The position numbers and the translations under genes were made by a program. Below, piece by piece: positions 39,700-50,626 of a DNA stretch of 64,000 nucleotides. How positions within the stretch are numbered: the first letter of the stretch is position 1; each line of letters begins with the position of its first letter. A model generated the notes under the pieces. It did not search any database, was not told where the DNA came from, and saw only the letters and a program-made list of their open reading frames with translations. Origin of the DNA: Spirometra erinaceieuropaei. Taxonomy: Eukaryota > Platyhelminthes > Cestoda > Diphyllobothriidea > Diphyllobothriidae. Location: NCBI GenBank assembly GCA_902702965.1, contig CACRXP010000658.1, positions 271,155 through 335,154 on the forward strand. The letters run 5' to 3'.

Positions 39700-41740
39700 A
39701 GAATCACATTTTGCATGGGCAATCCGAGCATATATTTATAAAAGCCTTCTCATGTTTATCTTGTGAATTGCTCTCTAACAAACTTTTATTTATTCTTTTC
39801 CCGGACGTCTTTTTTTCTTAAACTGTTTACAATTTCGGCAAATTTTACTGCAGCTTTCCTGCTTTTCCAAATGCATCACGAGCTGCACTGATATTTTCTA
39901 ATTTAAAATCTCACACGGGTAGCAACCATCAAGACTCTTAATTTCAGTGTCAACTACAAAATGCACTAAACGTCGCGCCACCACTACCTATTGCACAAAT
40001 CTTGTAAAAAATTCGGAATGAAGAAATGCTTTTAATGAAATACCTATGAAAAATTATGGCTGATTTGCATAATGCACAAAGACCGCATTAAAGAAGAACG
40101 CGTTTGACAATGGACAACTCCCAATTCGTTGTTTGAAAGGATATTTTCACTTTCCTGAGAACATTTATATCTGCGGAAAAGGAATACGTGTTGTGAAAAT
40201 GCCGTAAGAGGACTAACGACTTAAAATTGTTAGTTATAATGAAAAAATAAATCGTGTGTAAGTGTTTCAAACTTAATTGTATGCTAGATCTTTCGAAACC
40301 CATATGTACCTAGCAAAAATTATCCACAAACTGTCTTGCAAAAAAATGCCAGCGGCGCATGACTCAGATGTGGTGGTCGTTGGACACTGACCCAATGCGG
40401 GCATTTTTCTAACAAGCTGTCAGTTAATTTAAGGTACCTAAGATGTTTCTAGATACAAGCGGAAAAATCTATAAAAAAATATGAAAATTTAATTTTTGCC
40501 AACTCGTAATGCCATCTCCATTGGTTAGTCAGTCCATGTATGCGAATCAGAGGACAAGGTCTCGAATCAGTCCCAGCCTTCTCATTTGATGATCTTTCGA
40601 CCAGAGTATTTTTTCTAAAACTGCTATAGTCAGTGGAGTTGACCTATGGATACCGCAACCAAGTTAGACATCCAATAAGTGCGGAAATGCATTTAAAGGT
40701 CAATTGATTGAAATCCTAATTGCATCGCATTTTTCCCTTCTTATAAACTTTATGTCGATTATGCGTTTAATACAAAAAGTGGAAGTTCTCTTTTTTAAAC
40801 AGGGTAAGTTTCTTACTGATTTTTTCACTTCCCAACCACAGATCCCATGGTGCTTATCAGGACATAACTTCTGTTGATTCAAAGTTAATGACTAAACTCG
40901 ATGTATAAATGTTTGGTAGTCAGTTAACGTGAAATATAAAAGGTCACAAAATATTTACTCAATGCAAGCTTTCGTTGGAGACAGGAAATCGGAGCAGACG
41001 AGGACAACGACACGTTCATTAACGACAAATTTCATAAATTTATTACACATTGTATCCTTGTAATTTGCTCTTCTGAAGGCCACAGGATCGCTCATGTATG
41101 CGTTGAAATGACTGCAAACTTGTCAGCAGCAAATTCTCTCCAGCGTGAAACAGACTCTGTCCTTCGAAAAGATGAAAAAGACAGGGAGGAAATCTACGGT
41201 AGGACAGAGTGCTCGTTAGTTCCGATCAGAGCGCATCCCGCATAATTGAGGCCGATGCTTCATTAAATGGCGAGGACCACTCCGCCCCTTTCAGATATTC
41301 TAGCTTTTACAGTTAAAAAAACAGTGAGGTTAACTGCTTTGAGGGACTAGAACGTTTACTGTAAGAAAATCTGAAACCGGTTTCATAGATGATCCTTTAA
41401 TGTATGATAATGGAAACCAAAGCTATTTACCTGGAAATGCTGCTCTGTAATATATTCTGTGCTTGGTTGCAATTTGCACCAATATAGGAAGCCAAAGATA
41501 AGAAAGTTCGGGCAGGTTGATTATCAGAAATCACGACAAGGACACTGGCTCTTTCCCTGTTGGTGACGTAACCTAACCGGCTTATCGCCCGGCGGCGACT
41601 TGCGTTTAGCCAGTTTTGCCGCACATTAACACAGTATCCAGCGAAAACTTCCCTGTTGAAGTGTTCGACGGATATGCAGGCCAAAGTTGTAGCGTTGCAC
41701 ATAATTTCGACCATAAAAAGTAATAAAAATAGACAACAAA
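39700..41740. other. Intergenic AT-rich sequence, no feature
   Basis: Only short frames without context. No repeat family known from the window was seen until the PLE terminus near 41.75 kb. Confidence 0.45.
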
Positions 41741-41744
41741 TATC

Positions 41745-41875
41745 TTTTACAATACAAGTGAAGAGACGAATTCTAGGAAGCACTCGTGAAGAAGGAGACG
41801 AAACTGCTATAACAAGAGCTTTATTCACCTGGCGTTTCGGGTTCCTAGTTGCCACAGCGTCTCAAGTCTCCGATC
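41745..41875 (-). repeat. Solo PLE terminal-repeat fragment
   Basis: The segment 'aggaagcactcgtgaagaag', 'gagac...', 'agagctttattcacctggcg' and 'tttcgggttcc' matches the tail of the terminal repeats at 42.1 and 46.1 kb. The minus-strand frame reads NPKRQVNKAL, shared with the other copies. The rest of this element is absent. Confidence 0.6.
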
Positions 41876-42107
41876 ACCGAGTCAGACATAAAGTTCTATT
41901 CGCCAGCACAATTCCTGAAGAAAATCAAATGGGGTAAGTCACCTTCTAAGTGTTGTCATGATATCTTTCAATGTCACGTCCCACTTTGCTTCCATTTCAC
42001 AGGAGATGGCTATCGTGACGACCAACCTACTTCTACGAAACAAATAGGATGAAATAGAGAATCGTCTTGAACACGCTCATGCCCTTCAAATACTGGAGTT
42101 TTAAAAA

Positions 42108-42472
42108 AGGGAATACGACGGCTGAGACAAGAGCTTTATTCACCAGACGTTTCGGATTCTTGCTCGAATCCATCATCAGGGACAATAGCAGATACGGGTG
42201 GCTCATGCACGAGGGACTGCAGTATTTACAGGATGCGGTCGCCATGCTACCGCATACCCATGAAAATCCACGACTCCCTACTTTCCTCGAGGACTCTTGA
42301 ACTTGGTGTGTTGATTGCTCGATGGCCGACATTCGCGTCGTTAATCGCTGCAATTTCATCACGGTGTTGACGTTGATATGATGACTGCACGACCATTGTT
42401 TGACCCACCAACCTTGAGGTTGTGAGCATCGTTCGCCTGTGCGTCCCCCGAGTGACTAATTACTCCGCCTAG
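42108..42472 (-). repeat. Outer PLE terminal repeat, left copy
   Basis: Inverted with respect to 45820-46185. It shares the blocks ending 'gcggagtaattag', 'caatggtcgtgcagtcatca' and 'gggagtcgtggattttcatg' in reverse complement. It carries a hammerhead-like core on the minus strand (42146-42179). Confidence 0.8.
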
Positions 42473-42529
42473 TCGAAGTCTCAGCACCGAGTACGGACGG
42501 GGAAGGTCGTTGCACTTGTTAATAGGCTA

Positions 42530-42850
42530 GAGGCCAGTGAACCATGACTCAAGCAGCTCCAGGCTCACGCGGTTGTCACCTTTTGAGAGAATTTCGGTTT
42601 CGTCAAATTTGCATGTGTGGCCGGATCTCGCCGAATGAGCCGCAACTTGAGAGCTGGCATCACTTTTCTGCACTGCTGCAGCGTGTTCGGCATTCGCGTT
42701 TGGAGCAGTCCTCCGGTTTCTCCGACGTAGTTGCTTTGTCCGCAACTGCGCCAGATTCGATAAACGACTCCAGACTTTTCTTGCCGTGGCAGCGGGTCCT
42801 TCGGTTTCATTACCTGTCGCCTGATGGTTGCCTCCGGTCAGTGTGCAACT
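42530..42850 (-). pseudogene. GIY-YIG endonuclease domain of the outer PLE, frameshifted
   Basis: Minus-strand frames give KPKDPLPRQEKSGVVYRIW and SCGQSNYVGETGGLLQTRM, then a shift into the frame NAEHAAAVQKSDASSQVAAH and LELLESWF. The same order is intact in the inner element at 43.9-44.2 kb, which shows where the shift occurred. In PLEs this nuclease makes the nick that primes reverse transcription. This copy is broken. Confidence 0.75.
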
Positions 42851-43114
42851 CAAACCCCAAGTGGTGCGAGAAGGCAGCCCACAGCTCCTAAAACGTTCTC
42901 AACACATGGAAGGTGCTCACCAAAATTTGGGGTCCGTGCGGTTTGGTCTTTTGTCCCTTTTGTGTATGCACCGGTTGGTGAAGTTGCGCGGGTAGCCCTT
43001 GGCTTTGGAACCCGTCGAGGGTATTGTAGTTCGGCAATCTTGTCTTCCGGCTAGCTGCAGTGCGTTCCGACACGCTGACAGAACGTCCTTACACAACTGC
43101 GTTTGTGACTGACT

Positions 43115-43126
43115 GAGTGTTTGTTG
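43115..43126. repeat. Candidate target-site duplication, left
   Basis: gagtgtttgttg here is repeated at 44626-44637, exactly outside the inner PLE. Both copies lie in the outer element's sequence. Confidence 0.6.
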
Positions 43127-43160
43127 ATAGAAGCGAACAGGCGAGTCCCAGGTAGCAGGT

Positions 43161-43333
43161 CAGAAGATGAAAATGCGATCACTGGGACAAGAAGTTTATT
43201 TGCCTGACGTTTCGGATTCACACTCGAACCCATCATCGGAGACATTCGCAGATAGAGGTGAAGGTGGCACCAGGAGTGCAGTATTTATAGCGCGTGGCTG
43301 CCGTGGGACCGTATGCGCACTGCAATTAACAGT
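43161..43333 (-). repeat. Inner PLE terminal repeat, left copy (inverted)
   Basis: The reverse complement of 44454-44625 matches over about 172 bp with very few mismatches. It contains 'tttatttgcctgacgtttcg', the reverse of the hammerhead-like core. Confidence 0.85.
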
Positions 43334-44330
43334 CCTTCAACGGCTGGAGTCGCTGGTTTTCCGACACCACAGACCGAAATTCTGGGCTCGGTATTTGGAT
43401 GACACCTTCGTCGTCATCGAACGGGATCAGGTGCTGACTTTCAAAGAACAACTCAACGCCGTCTTCCCGGACATTCAATTTACGATGGAGGAGGAGGAAA
43501 ACAATCAGCTGGCCTTCCTGGATGTCCTCGTCTGCCGCAAAGATTGTGGTGGCCTAAAAACCAAAGTGTTCAGGAAAGCGACAAATACGACGCAAGTACT
43601 GAACTTCAATAGCAACCACCCGATCAGTCACAAACGCAGTTGCGTAAGGGCGCTATACCGGCGTGTTGAGACGCACTGCAGTGAAATGGAAGACAAGGTT
43701 GCTGAATTACAATATCTTCGACGGGTGATGAGAGCCAATGGTTACCCGCGCAACTTTGTCAACCAGTGCATACGAAAAGGACACCAGAGACCAAATCCAA
43801 CTAGCCCCAAATTTTGGCGGGCTCTTCCGTACGTGAAGAACGTCTCGGAGGCCGTCAGTCGTCTTCTCACTCCACTTGGAGTTGGGGTTGCACACAGGCC
43901 GGAAGCAACCATTAGGCGCCAAGTAATGAGGCCAAAAGACCCGCTGCCACGGCAGGAAACGTCTGGAGTCGTTTACCGGATCTGGTGTAGTTGCGGACAA
44001 AGCAATTATGTCGGAGAAACTGGGAGATTACTCCGTACGCGAATGGACGAGCACGCAGCAGCAGTGAGGCGGGGAGACGCTAACTCTCAAGTGGCGGCAC
44101 ACTGGACGGGACCCGGCCATATTTTCAAATTTCAAGAGGCCGAAATCCTCACAAGGAGTGACAACCGCGTGAGCCGCGAGCTGCTCGAGTCATGGTTCTC
44201 AGGCCCGCAATCCATCAACAAACACAATGACCTCCCGGTGGCCTATTCCGTATTGCGCTTTTCCCTGGGCAGGAGAATCAGTCACGTGGGGAGGGCGCGG
44301 GTGAGCAATTATCACGGTGACAGTGAGCCA
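43334..44330 (+). CDS. PLE polyprotein fragment: RT C-terminal half plus GIY-YIG endonuclease
   Basis: The open frame spans 43167-44591, but its ends are terminal-repeat sequence, so the element protein is about 43334-44330. Order: LQRLESLVF, the catalytic WARYLDDTFVVIERDQ (YxDD), FPDIQFTMEEEENNQLAFLD, a KVFRKATNTTQVLNF block, a linker with YRRVETHCSEMEDKV, then the nuclease: SGVVYRIWCSCGQSNYVGET and LLRTRMDEHAAAV, ending ESWFSGPQSINKH. The RT N-terminal half is missing, so the protein is incomplete although the frame has no stop. RT and nuclease together drive target-primed insertion in the family. Confidence 0.8.
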
Positions 44331-44453
44331 CTTTGCCGAGCAATCGTCACACCAGCATCGAGCACGGATGACGAAATCGCGGCAGTTAACAACTCGGACT
44401 CGGACCGCCAAGCCACCGCCGCATCAATTAAGACCCCAGCGGCGATTGTGAGA

Positions 44454-44625
44454 ACTGTTAATTGCAGTGCGCATACGGTCCCACGGCAGCCACGTGCTAT
44501 AAATACTGCACTCCTGGTGCCACCTTCACCTCTATCTGCGAATGTCTCCGATGATGGGTTCGAGTGTGAATCCGAAACGTCAGGCAAATAAACTTCTTGT
44601 CCCAGTGATCGCATCTTCATCTTCT
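44454..44625 (+). repeat. Inner PLE terminal repeat, right copy
   Basis: It follows the GIY-YIG domain and contains the core ccgatga...gaaac (44549-44579) with a pairing stem between, and the tail 'cccagtgatcgcatcttcat' shared in degenerate form with other PLE ends in the window. Confidence 0.85.
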
Positions 44626-44639
44626 GAGTGTTTGTTGTT

Positions 44640-45867
44640 GTTCAGTACTTGTGTCTACTTTGTCGCTTTGCTGAACATTTTCGTCTTTAGGTTACCACAG
44701 TCTTTTGCGGCAGAAGAGGACATCCAGAAAGGTCAACTGGTTGTTCTCCTCCTCCACTGTAAATTGTATGTCCGGGAAGACCGGATTGAGATGTTCTTTG
44801 AATGTCAACAGTTGATCCCGGTGAATAACGGCGAAAGTATCATCCACATACCGAGCCTAGAACTTCTGTATGTGGTGTTGGAAGATCAGCGACTCTAAAC
44901 GTTGCAAGACCTCCTCGGCGATGAGTTCCGAAATCGGCGAACACATCGGTGCGCCCTTCACCTGTTCATAGATTGTCCCGTCGAACGTGAAGTACGTCCT
45001 GAAACAGAACTGAAGGAACTGAAGGACTTGAGCGTGTCCACGACGATCTCCGTTTCATCTTGTTTGCTTTATGGAAGCAACTCGATTCTCTTGATGGCCA
45101 GATCCTGAGCAATAGAAGTTAAAATGGACGTAACATCAAAAGGTTCCATGACCTCATTTGGATGGAGGCTTACCCCTTTGAGTTTTTCCAGGAATTGTGC
45201 TGACGAAGAGACCACGGTGTCTGACTCAACGGTCGGGAACTTGAGACGCCGGAACAGCCACTTAGCCCGTCCGTACGTTTGAGTACCTTGGAGCGACACG
45301 ATGGGTCGGAGAGGAGCGCCCTATTTGTGCGTCTTAGGGAGGCCATAGAATCGGGGCAAAGCCGTATATTGCGATCTCGCCATGCGCTCCTCGGTCGGTG
45401 TTACTACACCTGAGTTTTCCAAGGCCAACGACGTAGCATTAATTTCGCGTGTCAGCGTTTTTACAGGGTTCGTTGCACATGGGACATAAAATTGTCGGTC
45501 TTACAGTAAACCTTTGGCTTTTGAGGGTAGTCTGCCCTGTCCAGTACAACCGTGATGCGCCCCTTGTCCGCTGGAACAATGATGAGGCCTTTTCGGCCTT
45601 GAGTTCTCTAAGTGCATCACGTTCGACCTTGAACAGCACTTTCCGCGGCCTGTGGGCCATGAGGAGAGACGACACTTGGTGTCGGATGAGGCTCTTAGTC
45701 TCCTCGGTTGCTTCCGTCTGAAAAAGAATTGATTCCACTGCTGCAATCATGTTAACAGGTTTGATGTCAGCCGTGTTAAATGAAGGTTCGTACCCTAACG
45801 CCTCCATTTGATCCGCATCGGCGGAGTAATTAGCCACGCGGGGAGCGCACAGGCGAACGATGCTCAC
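44640..45867 (-). pseudogene. RT part of the outer PLE, frameshifted
   Basis: Minus-strand pieces from upstream to downstream: 45439-45867 (ATEETKSLIRHQVSSLL, ALRELKAEKA, then a shift), 45069-45299 (KWLFRRLKFPTVESDTVV, EPFDVTSILTSIAQ) and the catalytic region within 44640-44900, read there only in broken frames. Motif order fits a PLE reverse transcriptase. The downstream part is displaced beyond the inserted inner element to 43.1-42.5 kb. Confidence 0.7.
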
Positions 45868-46185
45868 AACCTCAAGGTTGGTGGGTCAAACAATGGTCGT
45901 GCAGTCATCATATCAACGTCAACACCGTGATGAAATTGCAGCGATTAACGACGCGAATGTCGGCCATCGAGCAATCAACACACCAAGTTCAAGAGTCCTC
46001 GAGGAAAGTAGGGAGTCGTGGATTTTCATGGGTATGCGGTAGCATGGCGACCGCATCCTGTAAATACTGCAGTCCCTCGTGCATGAGCCACCCGTATCTG
46101 CTATTGTCCCTGATGATGGATTCGAGCAAGAATCCGAAACGTCTGGCGAATAAAGCTCTTGGCCCAGCGGTCGTATCTCCTTCTT
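45820..46185 (+). repeat. Outer PLE terminal repeat, right copy
   Basis: It contains the best hammerhead-like core in the window (ctgatga at 46110-46116, gaaac at 46136-46140, with a perfect 6-bp stem between). The tail 'cggtcgtatctccttcttca' corresponds to the inner element's tail. Confidence 0.8.
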
Positions 46186-46199
46186 CACGAATGCTTCCT

Positions 46200-46480
46200 G
46201 GTACTCATCTTCTGAAGTTCTGTCTCAAAGCGTACTTCACATCAGAGAGATCAATCTACGAGCAGGTGAATGACACATTAATGGATTCGCTAATTTCGGG
46301 ACTCATCGCCAAGGCGGTCCTGCAAAGGTTAGAATCGCTAGTCTTCCAAAACCACAGACCGAAATTCTGGGCTCGGTATTTGGATGACTCCTTTGTCGTT
46401 ATGGAGCGTGGTTAACTGCTGACATTCAAAGAACGCCTCAGCGCTGTCTTTCTGGGCATATAATTTACGATGAAGAAAGA
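46200..46480 (+). pseudogene. Third PLE fragment: RT remnant, plus strand
   Basis: Directly after the right outer repeat the plus strand encodes FCLKAYFTSERSIYEQVNDT, SLISGLIAKAVLQRLESLVF and WARYLDDSFVVMERG, then a stop and a decayed LLTFKERL block. The catalytic YLDD is present, but the piece is only about 90 residues long. It shows that another PLE of the inner family lay next to the outer one. Confidence 0.7.
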
Positions 46481-46599
46481 AAAAAGCAACGAGGCGAAAA
46501 CACGGACATGATTTTTGTTGCCCCTCAGCAGCAGGAGAAGCGCGGTAAATGCGGAGCAGTTGGCCTCGACTGACTGTAGTTAACTATGCTGAGATTCGG

Positions 46600-46885
46600 A
46601 TGTCCGGAATGCTTCACACGATCGGGGAGTAGAACGTCGGTATTGATGATTTCGGCCGTGTTCCTCACAGTGTGGTCGGTGTGGAGCGGTGACTTGCGAG
46701 TGGATAAGTTTATAATTATAGACTTGCGCAACATCCAGCGCATTTTTTCTTTCCTCCCTCACGTGGGCCGGGGGGATGCAGTACAATGCCAGGACGACCG
46801 AGGGAGGGCCCGAGCACGGCAACTGACAAGGTCAAGCAGCCCATCTACGTGTACCATACGCGACATGGTCTCGCGCGAGGGACCA
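46600..46885 (-). repeat. SINE-like repeat copy (minus orientation)
   Basis: The minus strand reads 'ctcgggccctccctcggtcg', 'gatgttgcgcaagtctataa', 'ttataaacttatccactcgc', 'aagtcaccgctccacaccga', the family order. Frames across it on both strands are incidental. Confidence 0.5.
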
Positions 46886-47449
46886 GGTTTTTAAAGTAAC
46901 AAACAGCGGATAACTCGGGAGCCATCTCAAGTTGACTCTCCAACTTCAGATGACCGAATTATCCCGTCACTCGGCACTTTTCTAAGCCACTACTTTAGCG
47001 TGTCGTAATAGTCCAGAGCGCGTCAGACTGTTTACAGTGAGGAAAGCGCTGGAAGTGCCGTGCGGGCGTAGTAAACCTCAACCACTTTTTCCCTCCCCGC
47101 TCACCAGTCCGCTGTCCGATTCCGTGAGCCACCTGTTGTTAAGATTATTCGCAACTGACTAGCACGTATTTAGCCTTGCGCCTAGGCTTGCCATCACACC
47201 CCATATACAGCATTTGTTGCGGGATGCGCGAACTTCGCCCAATCAAACTAACTCGTCTCGTGCCCTAGTCTGGCCGCTGGGTTGGTCTTGCGTATCTTCT
47301 GCGTGACCTATCTTAGAGCGGATGATATGGCGTGCAAACGACAGGATGAAGGTGCATCACGGACAACGATCCAGTATCGGTGACAACTTCTGTGGAAAAC
47401 GGGGTGAAATATGGCTATGCGTTCGCTCCAACCCTCTTCATTTCTCCAT

Positions 47450-48620
47450 GCCGATGGATGGCTACCGTGAGGAGCGGCTGAAAATTAATGCAGGATGCGA
47501 AACCGACGGATTGCTGCCCAAAATATTGTAGATGCGGGCATCTTCGAGGTCTTCAGTTTCAGTGCCCACGGCTTCTTGTTCGCGGATGATAGCATGCTAA
47601 ACATCACAACGAAAGGACTGTCTCAGCTGCGGACCGACCATCAGAAGGGAGCCAAAAGATGACCATAATTGGAACTCGATAGACGGATGGAATTGCAAGT
47701 CAATTCCCCAAAGTTCGACCGGTCTGAGTCATCCGGCGACGCCCTGGCATCCTTCTCCATGCAAAAGTGAAACTGTTCAGAATTGTCCTAGCACCGTCCC
47801 TGTATGGGGCAGACAAAAGGGCAGTCTGCGGAAGCCAGGCACGAAGGTGCCTCAACTGCCCCTGAATAATTTTAAAAAAGGAAGCGGCAGCAAAGAATCC
47901 CAGTCAGACACCAAGGTCCCAGGAGGAACCTCTGATCTCAGTATCAACGTTTTGCTGAGACAGGGGCAACTGTGGTGGAGTGTCCACATCGTGAGGATAA
48001 ACGACGAGCGTTTATTCCACAACGACTTGGCTATGGGTGATTTCAGTCAGGGCGCTTAAAAGTGAAGATGCAGACACAAAGTCAAAATCTCACTTAAATA
48101 CATGCAAGTTTACCCTCAGACTTGGAGTTTCTCGCACAGAATTAGTTGTCATAATTCATAACCAGACAAGCTTGAGGAATCATTTTCAAATTCAAGCGAG
48201 TACTCACTGCTCATGCCAAAAACAGACTTTCAGATTGAAGTGCCCACATTGGTAAGGAAAACTACGGATACGGATTGGCTTCTTTTGACACCAACCGACC
48301 TAACACAATCCTCTCACGGTCAACCCTCCTTCTATCTCACGAAACATCATTATCACCTGCATCCTATCGTCCCCCGAATCGTCGCCGTCGCACCTTCCGC
48401 GAACAATGTACGCCCATTTCCAATCTGTACCTCACCTTGGCCAAGTTAATCACTTGCGAATTCATCGCCCTGCGATGAATGAACCAGTACCTGGTGCCCC
48501 AAAAGATACTCGCCACACGAGTCCCACCTGCCCGCCAAGTTTCAGTACATTGGAACATGACATGCTGTTCTTCACCTATACGGCATGCTCGAAAATTTCC
48601 AGCTGAATACCACAGTCTGG
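47450..48620 (+). pseudogene. Decayed LINE copy (RT and zinc-finger tail)
   Basis: Pieces in order on the plus strand: MDGYREERLKINAGCETDG, a broken LFADDSMLNITTK-like RT site, LRQGQLWWSVHIVRINDERL (compare [15 protein letters not shown] in the 8-10 kb copy), FHNDLAMGDF, then near 48.43-48.54 kb HLGQVNHLRIHRPAMNEPVP, the zinc-finger linker. Frameshifts and stops separate all of them. Same family as the 8.1-10.2 kb element. Confidence 0.7.
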
Positions 48621-48829
48621 ATCTCATTGCGACACCTCGCTCTGCCCGCACACACAAATATTACTGATACAGGCCATATGGTAAATGCGCTGGACCAACA
48701 CGAGACTAGATCGCGGTCAGGTAGGCGTTATTAAGAATGAGCACCTATAAAAGCGTCAACACTGGTGGTGTGGTGGCGGGTCCAGGTGTGGGCTCACGCC
48801 GCGTCTATTGGGATCCGGGGCCCCCTTTA

Positions 48830-49065
48830 TTTCTTGGTGTATTAAATCCTGGTCAGTGTACGTACTGGACCTAGGATTGTGGTGGTACGCCTAGGTACGG
48901 GTTTTTGCTGTGTCAGCTACCTGCGTCCTCTCTCGCCTCAAGTCTACTTGACTCTGTCATGACACCGGGCCCATGTGTACGAGGAGGAGGGAACGTGGTA
49001 AGTGCTATTCAAGCCTACCATCACTATAAACGAATTCACGCGTAAGTCACCGTCCCTGAACTGTT
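48830..49065 (+). repeat. SINE-like repeat copy
   Basis: It contains 'ttaaatcctggtcagtgtac', 'attgtggtggtacgcctagg', 'cttgactctgtcatgacacc' and 'accatcactataaacgaatt', a near full-length body. Confidence 0.6.
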
Positions 49066-49394
49066 TGACTTAGTCTGCAGCTGCATTCAGTCTCATTTAA
49101 AGTCGGCATAACTCAGAAAAGTCATTGATGCATGAGCGAGGGAAGATAGTGAGATCGGGACTGAGGAATCTATCGCATTTCTCATCACCTTAAATCTCTC
49201 GTGGTTGGGTCCATCACAACGCGTTATTAATCGTAGCCTAGGAAGCTGGGCAATGACGGAGGTATTCGACCCTGCGCATTACTGAGAATAAGGCTATAGT
49301 GGTTTCATCCTAACGTGACCTCTACCACATTCTAGTCCGTGCAAAATCTGAAACCCACTCACTGCAGTCCGGTGCACTGGAGTTCAGAGGCATA

Positions 49395-49560
49395 TCAAGC
49401 ATGACACTAGCAGAAGGGCTGTTCGGCTTTTTAGGCACTGCGCCCACATCCACCGCCGATCCTCTTGACGTTGTCTTCCTTGTGGAATACGGTAGGCGTG
49501 CAAGTGGAGAATAGTGAGGAAAATGTATCGAAAAACTGCTCTACTATAGACGAATTTCAG
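49395..49560 (+). repeat. Truncated SINE-like repeat
   Basis: It contains 'gatcctcttgacgttgtctt', 'gaggaaaatgtatcg' and 'ctctactatagacgaatttc', a diverged 3' half of the family, directly upstream of the foldback element. Confidence 0.4.
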
Positions 49561-49620
49561 TGCAGATTATTTCAAAGCCCCTTTATACGCAATGGTGCAC
49601 GTGTCGAACTCTGGCATATA

Positions 49621-50499
49621 CAGTAGATGTGCTAATGCTCCAGTTACCTCAGGGTGTCGGCTTTCGAAAGAACTTATTTTCGGCTGCATGCAAGATCTAT
49701 ACTCTGCAAAAATGGCTACTTAAGTAGCATGCAATTTTCTCATTGATTTTCGGTGCCCTTGAAAATTCAATTATATTTCATGGGAAACATGCATAAAAAT
49801 ATTCATTCTTTTACTTATTCGGTAGAAAATCACGTCTTCTTCCAATTTCATACTCAAAAGAAGAGTATAATTCGGTTTTAAAAAACTTTTCTAATTCCCG
49901 AATAATTTTGAACCCGACCTGCTGTTACACTTGCATTCAGGGTTTCAAAACTACAAGCTGTATATTTTCCGTGTACGAAAAACCATGCAGTTTTCTACGG
50001 CGTTAAGAGAAGACCATATGAGGTTCATAAAATTAGGCAGTGGATTTGAACAATATTGTTAACTTTACAAGCCACATTCGTAAATGCAGATACATGACGT
50101 TTCAGGAACGGCCATTTAACGGTATTAAAAAAATCTCACAATTAGAAACTTTCTTGAAACCGAATTTTACTCTTCTTTTGATTATGAAATTGGACAAAGA
50201 CGTGATTTTCTACCGACTACGTAAAAGAATAAATATTTTTATGTATGTTTTCCATGAAATATAATTGAATTTTCAAGGGCTTCGAAAATCAATGAAAAAA
50301 TTGCATACTACTGAAGTAGTTATTTTTTGCATCCAACCGAAAATAAGTTCTTTCGAAAGCCGACACCCTGAGATAACTGGAGCATTATAGATTTATGCTG
50401 CATCATGATTAGTTTTACAACAATACTTAATTTATCTTTTCGAAACGAGAACGCAATTCGAAATTTTGGTTGACATTTCATGAGTTAGCACATCTACTG
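49621..50499. mobile_element. Foldback element, near-palindromic, ~879 bp
   Basis: The left arm (from cagtagatgtgctaa) and the right arm (ending catctactg) are inverted copies over several hundred bases, e.g. 'gggtgtcggctttcgaaaga' against 'tctttcgaaagccgacaccc'. The left arm lacks about 120 bp present in the right arm, between 'gctaa' and 'tgctccag'. The centre (49.9-50.1 kb) carries the blocks seen in the 24.5 kb element in different order. No transposase frame. Flanking tata on both sides may be a short target duplication. Confidence 0.75.
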
Positions 50500-50626
50500 T
50501 ATAATGTTTCGGAAGCTCTCTTGAGATGGGGTAAACAAGAATCCTAGGTCAATTAGTTCACTTATGGTAAACGTATTTTCAAATGACTTTTCGAAACGGT
50601 CATCGTGATTAAAGTGGTCATATAAA

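Larger units (their letters stand above)
43127..44625 (+). mobile_element. Inner Penelope-like element, 5'-truncated, with inverted terminal repeats
   Basis: The element begins with a 34-bp segment (43127-43160), then a terminal repeat (43161-43333) inverted relative to the right repeat (44454-44625). Both encode MKMRSLGQEVYLPDVSDSHS in opposite directions. The body (43334-44453) carries the C-terminal part of the RT and a GIY-YIG domain. Candidate 12-bp duplications flank it. The extra ~34 bp on one side recalls the short extension described for Penelope elements in Drosophila. It interrupts the outer minus-strand PLE. Confidence 0.8.
42060..46200 (-). mobile_element. Outer Penelope-like element, minus strand, interrupted
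   Basis: Inverted terminal repeats of about 365 bp lie at about 42108-42472 and 45820-46185. Both encode the same frame (MMKLQRLTTRMSAIEQSTHQ) in opposite directions. Between them on the minus strand are an N-terminal PLE segment (45439-45867), RT palm pieces (45069-45299, with EPFDVTSILTSI), further RT sequence seen only as a plus-strand shadow at 44640-44900, and a GIY-YIG domain at 42530-42830 split over two frames (SGVVYRIWRSCGQSNYVGET). A second PLE, 43127-44625, is inserted within it in the opposite orientation. Frameshifts are many; the element is dead. Confidence 0.8.
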
